From Pseudomonas sp. B21-023 (GTDB taxonomy: Bacteria; Pseudomonadota; Gammaproteobacteria; Pseudomonadales; Pseudomonadaceae), in NCBI RefSeq assembly GCF_024749165.1, contig NZ_CP087190.1:4003501-4067500 (forward strand): a stretch of 64,000 bases of DNA, given 5' to 3'. Below the pieces are notes generated by a model. The model was not told where the DNA came from. It worked only from the letters and a program-made list of their open reading frames with translations, and made no database searches. Positions within the stretch are counted from its first letter, which is position 1; each line of letters starts with the position of its first letter. Positions 1 through 9,951 of this stretch are shown here, piece after piece. Made by a program: the position numbers and the translations under genes.

Positions 1-346
1 CGGCGTCGTCGATGATCGACAGCAAGCGTTCCTGATGGTGCTGGCGCGAAGACTCCGGCGGATAGGCCGGCACGGCGATCACCCCGGCGTACAGGCAGCC
101 GAAGAACGCCGCGACATAGTCCGGCCCACTAGGGAACAGCAGTACCGCACGCTCGCCGAACCCGGCTCGCGCCTGCAACGCCGCGGCGATGGTCCGCGCA
201 CGCTGGTCGAGGTCCCGATAACTGAGCACCGCCTGCTCGCCGGGCGCGTCAGCGAGGAAGCGCAAGGCGATGCGCTCCGGGGTCTGGGCGGCGCGTTGCG
301 CCAGGGCCTGGACCAGCGAGTGCGGGAGTTCGAAGGCGTCCGTCAT
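1..346 (-). CDS. pvdL: Pyoverdine peptide synthetase PvdL, N-terminal fragment
   Basis: This is the first 115 codons of a gene that runs off the left edge. The protein begins MTDAFELPHSLVQALAQRAA and continues with an acyl-CoA ligase/AMP-binding fold (SYRDLDQRARTIAAAL, then LLFPSGPDYVAAFFGCLYAG and IAVPAYPPES). This acyl-activating start is typical of PvdL, the synthetase that loads a fatty acid and begins the pyoverdine peptide in the cytoplasm. The neighbouring sigma-factor gene of the PvdS family supports the name. The ATG at 346 has an AGGA Shine-Dalgarno sequence seven bases upstream. Only the adenylation N-terminus is visible, so another NRPS or fatty-acyl-AMP ligase cannot be fully excluded. 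Confidence 0.82.
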   Translation of the reverse strand, partial: MTDAFELPHSLVQALAQRAAQTPERIALRFLADAPGEQAVLSYRDLDQRARTIAAALQARAGFGERAVLLFPSGPDYVAAFFGCLYAGVIAVPAYPPESSRQHHQERLLSIIDDA

Positions 347-439
347 GGAATGTTCCTGCCAGTGTCTGGGTGAGTCGCGCCTGACTGGCCCGCGCACGAC
401 AGGCGGGCAGTGTTCGGCAGCCGAGATGTACACAGGGGA

Positions 440-463
440 ACGGATGGGCGGGGGAAGAAATTA
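440..463 (-). promoter_or_regulatory. PvdS/PfrI-type iron-starvation promoter box for pvdL
   Basis: On the minus strand TAATT is followed by exactly 16 bases and then CGT. The known iron-starvation box for PvdS-class sigma factors is TAAAT-N16-CGT, so there is one mismatch. It lies about 95 bases upstream of the pvdL start and points towards it. The sigma factor that would read it is encoded next door. Confidence 0.55.
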
Positions 464-565
464 GGACCGTCGGGAAGGCTGGAAAGGCCGGACGCAGAGG
501 CAAATGTTGAAGCGTTTCACAGGTTGAAGCTTAGAACCAAAATGGATAGAAACTCATTAACTTTC

Positions 566-584
566 GTATTTGACAATCATTATC
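566..584. promoter_or_regulatory. Fur box upstream of pfrI
   Basis: Fourteen of 19 positions match the Fur consensus GATAATGATAATCATTATC, including an uninterrupted AATCATTATC half. It lies about 80 bases upstream of the pfrI ATG, where Fur would repress the sigma-factor gene in iron-replete cells. The rest of the 347-665 gap holds this box, the pvdL promoter box and nothing else I recognise. Confidence 0.7.
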
Positions 585-665
585 ATTACGAATAGTTTGT
601 CGCACGTCGTAGGAAGCCTCCTCCAGAGGTGCGCTCCCTCTCCTCTCTGAGACAAGGTGATTTCC

Positions 666-1193
666 ATGGCGGAACAACTATCCACAAGTAAGTGCGATTC
701 ACCATTACTCCAGGCATTCGTCGACAACCGCAGCATCCTGGTCAAGATCGCAGCCCGCATCACCGGCTGCCGCTCCCGCGCCGAGGATGTGGTGCAGGAT
801 GCCTTCTTCAGGCTCAGCGCCGCCCCGCAGATCACCTCATCGTTCAAGGCCCAGCTCAGCTACCTGTTCCAGATCGTGCGCAACCTGGCCATCGATCACT
901 ACCGCAAGCAGGCCATGGAACTCAGGTACTCCGGCAGCGAGGAGGAAGGGATGAACGTGGTCATCCAGAACGCCTCGCCCGAGGCCACCCATATCAACCT
1001 CGCGACCTTGGAACACATCGCCGACGCCCTCGACGAACTGCCCAAACGCACCCGCTACGCCTTCGAGATGTACCGCCTGCATGGCGTACCGCAGAAGGAT
1101 ATCGCCAAGGAGCTGGGGGTCTCGCCGACGCTGGTCAACTTCATGATCCGCGATGCGCTGATCCATTGCCGCAAGAGCAGCCGCCTGGGCTGA
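666..1193 (+). CDS. pfrI: Iron-starvation ECF sigma factor PfrI/PvdS
   Basis: A 175-residue extracytoplasmic-function sigma factor. Region 2 is visible (RAEDVVQDAFFRL, then YLFQIVRNLAIDHYRKQ), as is region 4 (LPKRTRYAFEMYRLHG, PQKDIAKELGVSPTLVNFMI). The N-terminus MAEQLSTSKCDSPLLQAFVD is that of PvdS/PfrI, which directs RNA polymerase to pyoverdine genes when iron is scarce. ATG 666 is preferred over GTG 657 because AAGGTGA sits six bases before it. The Fur box upstream and the divergent pvdL gene fit this role. In this family activity is held in check by an FpvR-type anti-sigma factor, which is not in the window. Confidence 0.93.
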   Translation: MAEQLSTSKCDSPLLQAFVDNRSILVKIAARITGCRSRAEDVVQDAFFRLSAAPQITSSFKAQLSYLFQIVRNLAIDHYRKQAMELRYSGSEEEGMNVVIQNASPEATHINLATLEHIADALDELPKRTRYAFEMYRLHGVPQKDIAKELGVSPTLVNFMIRDALIHCRKSSRLG

Positions 1194-1199
1194 GGCCGT

Positions 1200-1227
1200 C
1201 ATCGCGGGGCAAGCCCGCTCCAACAGG
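1200..1227. repeat. REP element, single copy
   Basis: The unit ATCGCGGGGCAAGCCCGCTC just after pfrI is a P. putida-type REP with an internal GCGGGGC/GCCCGC dyad. It could help terminate pfrI. Confidence 0.6.
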
Positions 1228-1305
1228 GGCGTGTTTGCCTTGGGCACTGCAACAGCCTGCCCACTCCATACTGAATACGCGACGGCCTTGCCGAAATTTA
1301 GGCTC

Positions 1306-2106
1306 CTAGTCGTGCGGCGCTTCGACGGTGATCTGGTAAGGCTGGAAGATCCGCAGCAGCTCGCCGTTTTCCCGCAGCTGGCGCAACAGACTGGCGAACG
1401 CCTCGGGGCTGATGGACGCCCCTGGGCGCAGCAGCGCGTAGTGATGGTAGACCTGGTCGACCCGTTGCGAGGCCAGCAACTGGCCGGCACTGTCCGGGTT
1501 GCGCCTGAGAAAATCGCTGAGGTACGAACGGGTGACCAGGGCGATGTCCGCACGCCCACGCTCGACCATGTTCAGGTTGCTGTCGTGGGAATAGGTCAGG
1601 GTCGCCCTGTAGCGTTTCTTCAACCAGGCCGGGTCCGGGTTGAAATCGGCGAAAGCGTAGTGGTAGCCATTGAACAGCGCCAGGCGCTTGCCTTCGAGAT
1701 CGTCGAAGTAGTGCTGGTCACGCCCGGCCTGCTGACGGCTGACGAACACCTCGGCATCTTCCAGCCCCATGTCCACGGTCTTGTGGGCAATCTCCTGCCA
1801 GCCCCACTGCGGGTTCTCGAAGATCGCCATGTCGGTGCGGCCTTGCTGGAAGTCGCCAAAGCGCCGGGGAATCGAGGTGGGCACCAGGACGAAACGGTGC
1901 CGGGACTGCAAACGGTTCAACGCCTCGACCAATTGCGGCAGCAAACCGGTATCGGCACCCTGTTCGGGGCGCACGGTATACGGGGGAAAGTGCGCCGCCC
2001 CGATCTTCACTTCCAGCACCTCGTCTGCCCGCGCCGCACCACCCAGCGCTACCGCAACGAACAACAGCAGGGAAGAGGAAATCTTGACGCTGGGCAGTGG
2101 GATCAA
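1306..2106 (-). CDS. Periplasmic amino-acid-type substrate-binding protein (SBP_bac_3)
   Basis: A 266-residue protein with a signal peptide (LLLFVAVALGGAARADE) followed by a family-3 solute-binding fold (VKIGAAHFPPYTVRP, DMAIFENPQWGW, LALFNGYHYAFADF, ADIALVTRSYLSDFL). The fold binds polar amino acids or similar ligands in the periplasm. No ABC permease or ATPase gene lies beside it, so it is an orphan binding protein; the ligand is not predictable. The reading frame has no ATG or GTG before the signal peptide, so TTG at 2106 is the best start and is only moderately certain. Confidence 0.75.
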   Translation of the reverse strand: MIPLPSVKISSSLLLFVAVALGGAARADEVLEVKIGAAHFPPYTVRPEQGADTGLLPQLVEALNRLQSRHRFVLVPTSIPRRFGDFQQGRTDMAIFENPQWGWQEIAHKTVDMGLEDAEVFVSRQQAGRDQHYFDDLEGKRLALFNGYHYAFADFNPDPAWLKKRYRATLTYSHDSNLNMVERGRADIALVTRSYLSDFLRRNPDSAGQLLASQRVDQVYHHYALLRPGASISPEAFASLLRQLRENGELLRIFQPYQITVEAPHD

Positions 2107-2290
2107 GTCGAGACACTCATCACGGGTAGGGGCCTGAATGCGCCTAAACTAGGCGTTTTCCCACATGGGCACAACCGCCGAATATGCCAAAGTGCCAGGG
2201 GATGCCGTGGCTCTCGACTTTGGCTACGCTCTACCGGCCGGCCCGCTCAGATCAGCGCGCCGGCCTTTGTGCATTGAAGGGGAGCCTGGC

Positions 2291-2842
2291 ATGGGCCACT
2301 GGTTGGTGATCGACCTGGAAGCCACCACCGACGACGGCGGCTGGCCGGTCACGGAGATGGAAATCATTGAAATCGGCGCAAGTTTGGTAACCCGCGAAGG
2401 GCGCGAGGTCGATCACTTCCAGCGTTTCGTGCGCCCCAGGCGGCGGCCGCAATTGACGCCATTCTGCTGCGAACTGACCCACATCACCCAGGCCGACGTC
2501 GATGGCGCGGAGAAATTCGACCGGGTCTGGCGCCAGTTCGAACAATGGCTGCAGCCGCACCAGGCGCAGTTGCAGGCGTGGGTCAGCTGGGGCGACTACG
2601 ACCGCAAGCAACTGCTGCAGGAATGGCAACTGCACCATGTGCGCAGCCTGCTGGAACAACTGCCGCACATCAACCTCAAGCAACGCTTCGCCAAGGCCCG
2701 CCACCTGCAGCGCCCGGCGGGCCTGAACAGCGCCTTGCAACTGGCCGGCCTGCAGTTTTCCGGGCAGCAGCACCGAGCTCTGGAAGACGCCCGCAACACC
2801 GCCCGCCTGCTACCCTTGAGCCTGCCGCCGGGCGCGGCCTGA
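2291..2842 (+). CDS. DEDDh-type 3'-5' exonuclease domain protein
   Basis: A 183-residue stand-alone exonuclease of the RNase T/DNA polymerase III epsilon superfamily. The Exo I motif VIDLEAT gives Asp8 and Glu10, the middle acidic residue is in SWGDYD, and HRALEDARNT supplies the Exo III His and Asp. It resembles KapD/ERI-1-like nucleases that trim RNA or DNA 3' ends in the cytoplasm. ATG 2291 is chosen because GGGGAG lies just upstream and the exonuclease motif starts at once; earlier in-frame starts would add unrelated residues. The natural substrate is unknown. Confidence 0.8.
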   Translation: MGHWLVIDLEATTDDGGWPVTEMEIIEIGASLVTREGREVDHFQRFVRPRRRPQLTPFCCELTHITQADVDGAEKFDRVWRQFEQWLQPHQAQLQAWVSWGDYDRKQLLQEWQLHHVRSLLEQLPHINLKQRFAKARHLQRPAGLNSALQLAGLQFSGQQHRALEDARNTARLLPLSLPPGAA

Positions 2843-2914
2843 AACAGATGACGCTGGGGCGGGCCTTGGGCATACTGGCCAGCCTTTTTTCATTGCTTTT
2901 TCAGGAGTCGCCCG

Positions 2915-3199
2915 ATGTTCAAGGTCAATGAGTACTTCGATGGCACCGTCAAGTCGATCGCCTTCGAAGGCAAGGAAGGTCCAGCCACCGTGGGCGTGAT
3001 GGCCCCGGGCGAGTACGAGTTCGGCACCGCCAAGCGCGAAATCATGCATGTGGTCTCCGGCGCCCTGAGCGTGAAGCTGCCAGGCAGCGACAACTGGGAA
3101 ACCTTCAACGCTGGCGACAAGTTCAACGTGGCCGCCGACAGCAAGTTTCAACTGAAGGTGGCCGTGGACACTGCCTACCTGTGCGAGTACCGCGACTAA
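2915..3199 (+). CDS. ppnP: Pyrimidine/purine nucleoside phosphorylase
   Basis: A 94-residue cupin-fold protein of the PpnP (formerly UPF0345/YaiE) family, at the usual family length. Recognisable stretches are MFKVNEYFDGTVKSIAFEG, GVMAPGEYEFGTA, IMHVVSGALSVKLPG and AYLCEYRD. PpnP cleaves purine and pyrimidine nucleosides with phosphate to free base and ribose-1-phosphate in the cytoplasm. AGGAG lies seven bases before ATG 2915. The gene stands alone. Functionally it could feed bases to the catabolic cluster 30 kb away, but nothing links their regulation. Confidence 0.9.
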   Translation: MFKVNEYFDGTVKSIAFEGKEGPATVGVMAPGEYEFGTAKREIMHVVSGALSVKLPGSDNWETFNAGDKFNVAADSKFQLKVAVDTAYLCEYRD

Positions 3200-3219
3200 G
3201 CACCAACCTGTAACGGCCT

Positions 3220-3323
3220 CATCGCCGGCAAGCCGGCTCCCACAGGGACGGCGCTTGGCTTGAGGGCAGCGTGGTCGGAGTGGGAGCCGGCTTGTCGTGG
3301 CGACGAACCGCGGCGATGGGCTG
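3220..3323. repeat. Inverted pair of REP elements
   Basis: ATCGCCGGCAAGCCGGCTCC at 3221-3240 faces GTGGGAGCCGGCTTGTCG at about 3280-3297. The pair sits between the converging ppnP and hydrolase genes and can fold into a long hairpin, so it may act as a two-way terminator. Confidence 0.75.
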
Positions 3324-3342
3324 CAAAGCAGCCCCAAGCGGC

Positions 3343-4035
3343 CTAGACCTTGAGAAACGCCGCCACCCGCTCCGCCGCCGCCTGCATATGCTGCTCATGG
3401 CTGAACCCCGACGCCTTCAGCGGCTTCAGATCATGGTCCGCCGCCGCCAGCCAGTTCACCTCGATCGCCGGCGATAGCGCATACCCCTCGACCGCCTCGC
3501 GATTGCCCAGGGCATCCCGCTCGCCCTGCACGATCAGCGTGCGTGTGCGCAGGCCTGCAAGATGCTCCACGCGAGGTTTCTCCGGCTTGCCAACGGCATA
3601 GAACGGATACCCCAGGCACACCAGCGCATCGGCGCCCAGTTCATCAGCCAACAGGCTGGCCATGCGCCCTCCCATGGACTTGCCACCTATGGCCAACGGG
3701 CCTGCGGCTAAACGCCGCACCTGTTCGTATACAGTCCGCCAGGACTCCAGCAACACCTTCTGCGGATTGGGCGGCCGCTTGCCGCCGTTCAACCGTCGTT
3801 CGGCCATGTAGGGAAACTCGAAGCGCACCACCCCTACCCCTTGCCCCGCCAGCCTTTGCGCCATGTCCTCCATGAACCCGCTGTCCATCGGCGCACCCGC
3901 GCCGTGGGCCAGGATCAGGCAGCCGCAAACGCCGCGATCCGCCGGAATTTGCGGAGGATCGCAGCGCAAGCCTGGGACATTTCCGATCTTCGCCCATTGA
4001 TCCCCGTCAATACCGGCACTTTGCCCATTAATCAT
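3343..4035 (-). CDS. Alpha/beta hydrolase, KANL3/Tex30 type
   Basis: A 230-residue serine hydrolase. LILAHGAGAPMDSGFM provides the oxyanion region, GGKSMGGRMASLLADEL holds the nucleophile elbow (Ser in GKSMGG), LIVQGERDALGNREAV carries the catalytic acid, and WLAAADHDLKP the catalytic His. This pattern matches KANL3/Tex30-like hydrolases of unknown substrate. ATG 4035 has GAGG five bases upstream. The gene is divergent from ccoN-1, and the Anr box for that operon lies inside its first codons. Confidence 0.78.
   Translation of the reverse strand: MINGQSAGIDGDQWAKIGNVPGLRCDPPQIPADRGVCGCLILAHGAGAPMDSGFMEDMAQRLAGQGVGVVRFEFPYMAERRLNGGKRPPNPQKVLLESWRTVYEQVRRLAAGPLAIGGKSMGGRMASLLADELGADALVCLGYPFYAVGKPEKPRVEHLAGLRTRTLIVQGERDALGNREAVEGYALSPAIEVNWLAAADHDLKPLKASGFSHEQHMQAAAERVAAFLKV
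3997..4010 (+). promoter_or_regulatory. Anr box for the cbb3-1 operon
   Basis: TTGATCCCCGTCAA matches the Anr/FNR consensus TTGAT-N4-ATCAA at nine of ten positions. It is 75 bases upstream of the ccoN-1 ATG and lies inside the first codons of the divergent hydrolase gene. The activator that would bind it, Anr, is encoded at 18.3 kb. Confidence 0.75.
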
Positions 4036-4084
4036 GCTTGCCTCGCTGTCTAGCCTGCCTATAACCGTGGATGGGAACCCATAC

Positions 4085-5509
<1,425 letters not shown>

Positions 5510-5522
5510 GGAGTAGAGCCTG

Positions 5523-6131
5523 ATGAAACACGAAGTCGTTGAGAAAAACATAGGCCTGATGGCCCTGCTGATGGTGTTCGCCGTCAGCATCGGCGGCCTG
5601 ACCCAGATCGTCCCGCTGTTCTTTCAGGACGTGACCAACAAGCCGGTCGAAGGCATGAAGCCCTACACCGCCCTGCAGCTCGAAGGCCGCGACATCTACA
5701 TCCGCGAAGGCTGCGTCGGCTGCCACTCGCAGATGGTCCGGCCGTTCCGCGCCGAAACCGAGCGCTACGGCCACTACTCGGTGGCCGGCGAAAGCGTCTG
5801 GGACCACCCGTTCCTGTGGGGCTCCAAGCGCACCGGCCCGGACCTGGCCCGGGTCGGCGGGCGCTACTCGGACGACTGGCACCGTGCGCACCTGTACAAC
5901 CCACGCAACGTGGTGCCTGAGTCGAAGATGCCGTCCTACCCGTGGCTGGTGTCCTCGCAAGTCGACAACAGCCACACCGACGTCAAGATGCGCGTCCTGC
6001 GCAACCTGGGCGTGCCTTACACCGACGACGACATCACCGGTGCCAAGGACGCGGTCAAGGGCAAGACCGAGATGGACGCGCTGGTCGCCTACCTGCAGGT
6101 GCTCGGCACCGCGATCAAGAACAAGAGGTGA
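5523..6131 (+). CDS. ccoO: Cytochrome cbb3 oxidase subunit II (mono-heme c), copy 1
   Basis: A 202-residue membrane-anchored cytochrome c. One N-terminal helix (LMALLMVFAVSIGGLTQIV) is followed by the heme site GCVGCHSQM with Cys64, Cys67 and His68. It passes electrons from CcoP to CcoN on the periplasmic side. GAGGAGTAG precedes the ATG. A 160-base stretch in this gene is almost identical to copy 2 at the DNA level, described in the findings. Confidence 0.96.
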   Translation: MKHEVVEKNIGLMALLMVFAVSIGGLTQIVPLFFQDVTNKPVEGMKPYTALQLEGRDIYIREGCVGCHSQMVRPFRAETERYGHYSVAGESVWDHPFLWGSKRTGPDLARVGGRYSDDWHRAHLYNPRNVVPESKMPSYPWLVSSQVDNSHTDVKMRVLRNLGVPYTDDDITGAKDAVKGKTEMDALVAYLQVLGTAIKNKR

Positions 6132-6136
6132 GCGCG

Positions 6137-6331
6137 ATGGAAATGGACATCGGCATGATCCGCGGCCTGGGCACTTTGGTGGTGATGATCGCCTTCATCG
6201 GCTTGTCGCTCTGGGTGTTCAACCGCCGCCGCGACCGTGATTTCGCCGAAGCGCGCCTGCTGCCCTTCGTCGACGACCGCCTGCCCCCCGCCGGGCAGGA
6301 ACCTGCTGCAATGAGGAGTACCCGGCAATGA
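6137..6331 (+). CDS. ccoQ: Cytochrome cbb3 oxidase subunit CcoQ, copy 1
   Basis: A 64-residue single-helix protein starting MEMDIGMIRGLGTLVVMIAF, with a helix (TLVVMIAFIGLSLWVF), then Arg-rich residues and an acidic tail. CcoQ stabilises the cbb3 complex. It starts five bases after the ccoO stop and overlaps ccoP by four bases (ATGA), so the four genes are translationally coupled. Confidence 0.92.
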   Translation: MEMDIGMIRGLGTLVVMIAFIGLSLWVFNRRRDRDFAEARLLPFVDDRLPPAGQEPAAMRSTRQ

Positions 6332-7269
6332 CCACCTTCTGGAGTACGTACATCAGCGTACTGACCATCGGCAGCCTGATCGGCCTGACCTGGCTGCTGC
6401 TCGGCACCCGCAAGGGCCAGAGCAGCGACACCACCGACCAGACCATGGGCCACAGCTTCGATGGCATCGAGGAGTACGACAACCCGCTGCCGAAATGGTG
6501 GTTCTGGCTGTTCGTCGGCACCCTGGTATTCTCGGTCGGTTACCTGATCCTCTACCCGGGCCTGGGCAACTGGAAAGGCATCCTGCCCGGCTACGAGAAC
6601 GGCTGGACCCAGGTGGACGAGTGGCAGAAAGAGATGGACAAGGCTGACGCCAAGTTCGGCCCGATCTTCGCCAAGTATGCCGCCATGCCGGTGGAGGAAG
6701 TGGCCAAGGACCCGCAGGCGCTGAAGATGGGCAGCCGGCTGTTCGCCTCCAACTGCTCGGTGTGCCACGGCTCCGACGCCAAGGGCTCGTACGGTTTCCC
6801 CAACCTGACCGACAAGGACTGGCGCTGGGGCGGCGAGCCGGAGACCATCAAGGCCTCGATCATGAACGGCCGCCACGGCGTGATGCCGGGCTGGGCCACG
6901 GTGATCGGCGAGCAGGGCGTGGCAGATGTCGCCGCGTTCGTGCTGACCAACCTCGATGGCCGCAGCCTGCCGGAAGGCGTCAAGGCCGACCCGGCCAAGG
7001 GCCAGGAGATCTTCGCCAGCAATTGCGTGGCCTGCCACGGCCCCGCAGGCAAGGGCACCCCAGCCATGGGCGCACCCGACCTGACCCACCCGCAGGCGTT
7101 CATCTACGGCTCGAGCTTCGCCCAGCTGCAGCAGACCATCCGCTACGGCCGCCAGGGCCAGATGCCCGCGCAGCAGGATATCCAGGGCAATGACAAGGTT
7201 CACCTGCTGGCGGCCTATGTCTACAGCCTGTCGCAGGATGAAGTGCCGGAAACCGTAACCGCCAAGTAA
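6328..7269 (+). CDS. ccoP: Cytochrome cbb3 oxidase subunit III (di-heme c), copy 1
   Basis: A 313-residue di-heme cytochrome c. Two membrane helices in the first 85 residues are followed by heme sites CSVCH (Cys143, Cys146, His147) and CVACH (Cys233, Cys236, His237). The motif DNPLPKWWFWLFVGT is characteristic of CcoP. It accepts electrons from soluble cytochrome c. Last gene of ccoNOQP-1; a perfect hairpin follows 15 bases downstream. Confidence 0.96.
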   Translation: MTTFWSTYISVLTIGSLIGLTWLLLGTRKGQSSDTTDQTMGHSFDGIEEYDNPLPKWWFWLFVGTLVFSVGYLILYPGLGNWKGILPGYENGWTQVDEWQKEMDKADAKFGPIFAKYAAMPVEEVAKDPQALKMGSRLFASNCSVCHGSDAKGSYGFPNLTDKDWRWGGEPETIKASIMNGRHGVMPGWATVIGEQGVADVAAFVLTNLDGRSLPEGVKADPAKGQEIFASNCVACHGPAGKGTPAMGAPDLTHPQAFIYGSSFAQLQQTIRYGRQGQMPAQQDIQGNDKVHLLAAYVYSLSQDEVPETVTAK

Positions 7270-7283
7270 GCAAGCGCAACACC

Positions 7284-7311
7284 CCTGTGGGAGCAAGACC
7301 GCTCCCACAGG
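7284..7311 (+). terminator. REP-like hairpin after ccoP-1
   Basis: CCTGTGGGAGC and GCTCCCACAGG form a perfect 11-bp stem around a 6-base loop. It lies where the ccoNOQP-1 transcript should end. There is no strong T-run, so it may be a REP serving as a partial terminator. Confidence 0.6.
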
Positions 7312-7703
7312 CCCGCTCTACCCTCCCCGCCTTGCACCCCCTCCGAACACAACTAAGCTTGTTGCCACAGTGGCTCCGCTCGCAGCGACCGGAACAGACG
7401 TGGTGCACAGCCTGACATCACGCATCCAACCTGGACGCTCGAGCCTGCGGCTTTGGGATGCGCCTTGCGTGCCCGTCCCAAGAACAAAAGCTTGACCGAA
7501 CGATCAGAAAAACATGGAAAACGGTACACATTACAAATATTTATTTGTGTACAATCGTTCAGCCCCCAACGCCACGGGACGGTGGCGAAAAGGGCCTGGA
7601 CACGGGTCGGCGTACACAACTTGCGTTGCCATAACCCTGGTGGTTATCAATACTGGCGCCGATTTACCAACCAACAAGAACACCCAAACCGTGGAACCTT
7701 AGA
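7312..7703. other. Leader region of the cbb3-2 operon
   Basis: About 390 bases without a convincing gene. It holds a TGACCGAACGATCA half-dyad (7493-7506), a 29-bp dyad (7524-7552) and an AT-rich stretch that is the likely promoter. I found no Anr box of the TTGAT-N4-ATCAA type here, unlike in front of ccoN-1. Confidence 0.6.
7524..7552. promoter_or_regulatory. 29-bp dyad upstream of ccoN-2
   Basis: GTACACA at 7524-7530 and TGTGTAC at 7546-7552 are exact inverted repeats around a 15-base AT-rich centre. The right arm extends to TTGTGTACAA, the exact reverse complement of the GntR-like motif seen near gclR. It is probably an operator or promoter element of cbb3-2; the binding protein is unknown. 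Confidence 0.45.
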
Positions 7704-9145
<1,442 letters not shown>

Positions 9146-9146
<1 letters not shown>

Positions 9147-9754
9147 TGAAGCATGAAGCAGTCGAGAAGAACATTGGCCTGATGGCCTTCTTCATGGTCA
9201 TCGCCGTCAGCGTCGGCGGCCTGACCCAGATCGTCCCGCTGTTCTTCCAGGACGTCACCAACAAGCCGGTCGAGGGCATGAAGCCACGCACCGCGCTGGA
9301 GCTCGAAGGCCGCGACATCTACATCCGCGAAGGCTGCGTCGGTTGCCACTCGCAGATGATCCGCCCGTTCCGCGCCGAAACCGAGCGCTACGGCCACTAC
9401 TCGGTAGCCGGCGAAAGCGTCTGGGACCACCCGTTCCTGTGGGGCTCCAAGCGCACCGGCCCGGACCTGGCCCGGGTCGGCGGGCGCTACTCGGACGACT
9501 GGCACCGTGCGCACCTGTACAACCCGCGCAACGTGGTGCCGGAGTCGAAGATGCCGTCGTACCCGTGGCTGGTCGAGCACAAGCTCGACGGCAAGGACAC
9601 CGCCAAGAAGATGGAAGTGCTGCGCACCCTGGGCACCCCCTACACCGATGAAGACATCGCCGGCGCCGCCGACGCGGTCAAGGGCAAGACCGAGATGGAC
9701 GCCCTGGTCGCGTACCTGCAAGGCCTTGGCACCCTCATCAAGAGCAAACGGTGA
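9146..9754 (+). CDS. ccoO: Cytochrome cbb3 oxidase subunit II (mono-heme c), copy 2
   Basis: A 202-residue mono-heme cytochrome c with an N-terminal helix and heme site GCVGCHSQMIRPFRAE. It is the same length as copy 1. The main differences lie after residue 140 (EHKLDGKDTAKKMEVLRTLG). It overlaps ccoN-2 by one base and is followed directly by ccoQ-2. Confidence 0.96.
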
Positions 9755-9759
9755 CCGTG

Positions 9760-9951
9760 ATGGATATCGGGATGATTCGCGGCCTGGGCACCGTCGTGGT
9801 GCTGGTGGCCTTCGTGGGCCTGGCGCTGTGGGTGTTCAGCCCGCGGCGCAAGAAGGAGTTCGACGAGGCAACGCAATTGCCGTTCGCGGACGATCCCGAA
9901 GCCACCCGTCACGTCGAGCAAGCACAAGCTTCTAGGAGCAAACAACAATGA
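9760..9951 (+). CDS. ccoQ: Cytochrome cbb3 oxidase subunit CcoQ, copy 2
   Basis: A 63-residue single-helix subunit (MDIGMIRGLGTVVVLVAF). ATG 9760 gives the N-terminus aligned with copy 1; GTG 9751 would add three residues and overlap the ccoO stop. It overlaps ccoP-2 by four bases (ATGA). Confidence 0.9.
   Translation: MDIGMIRGLGTVVVLVAFVGLALWVFSPRRKKEFDEATQLPFADDPEATRHVEQAQASRSKQQ

Noticed and set aside
3220..3323. REP pairs throughout the window as a CRISPR array
   Set aside because: The units are palindromic, alternate in orientation, occur singly or in pairs between genes, and have no regular spacers.
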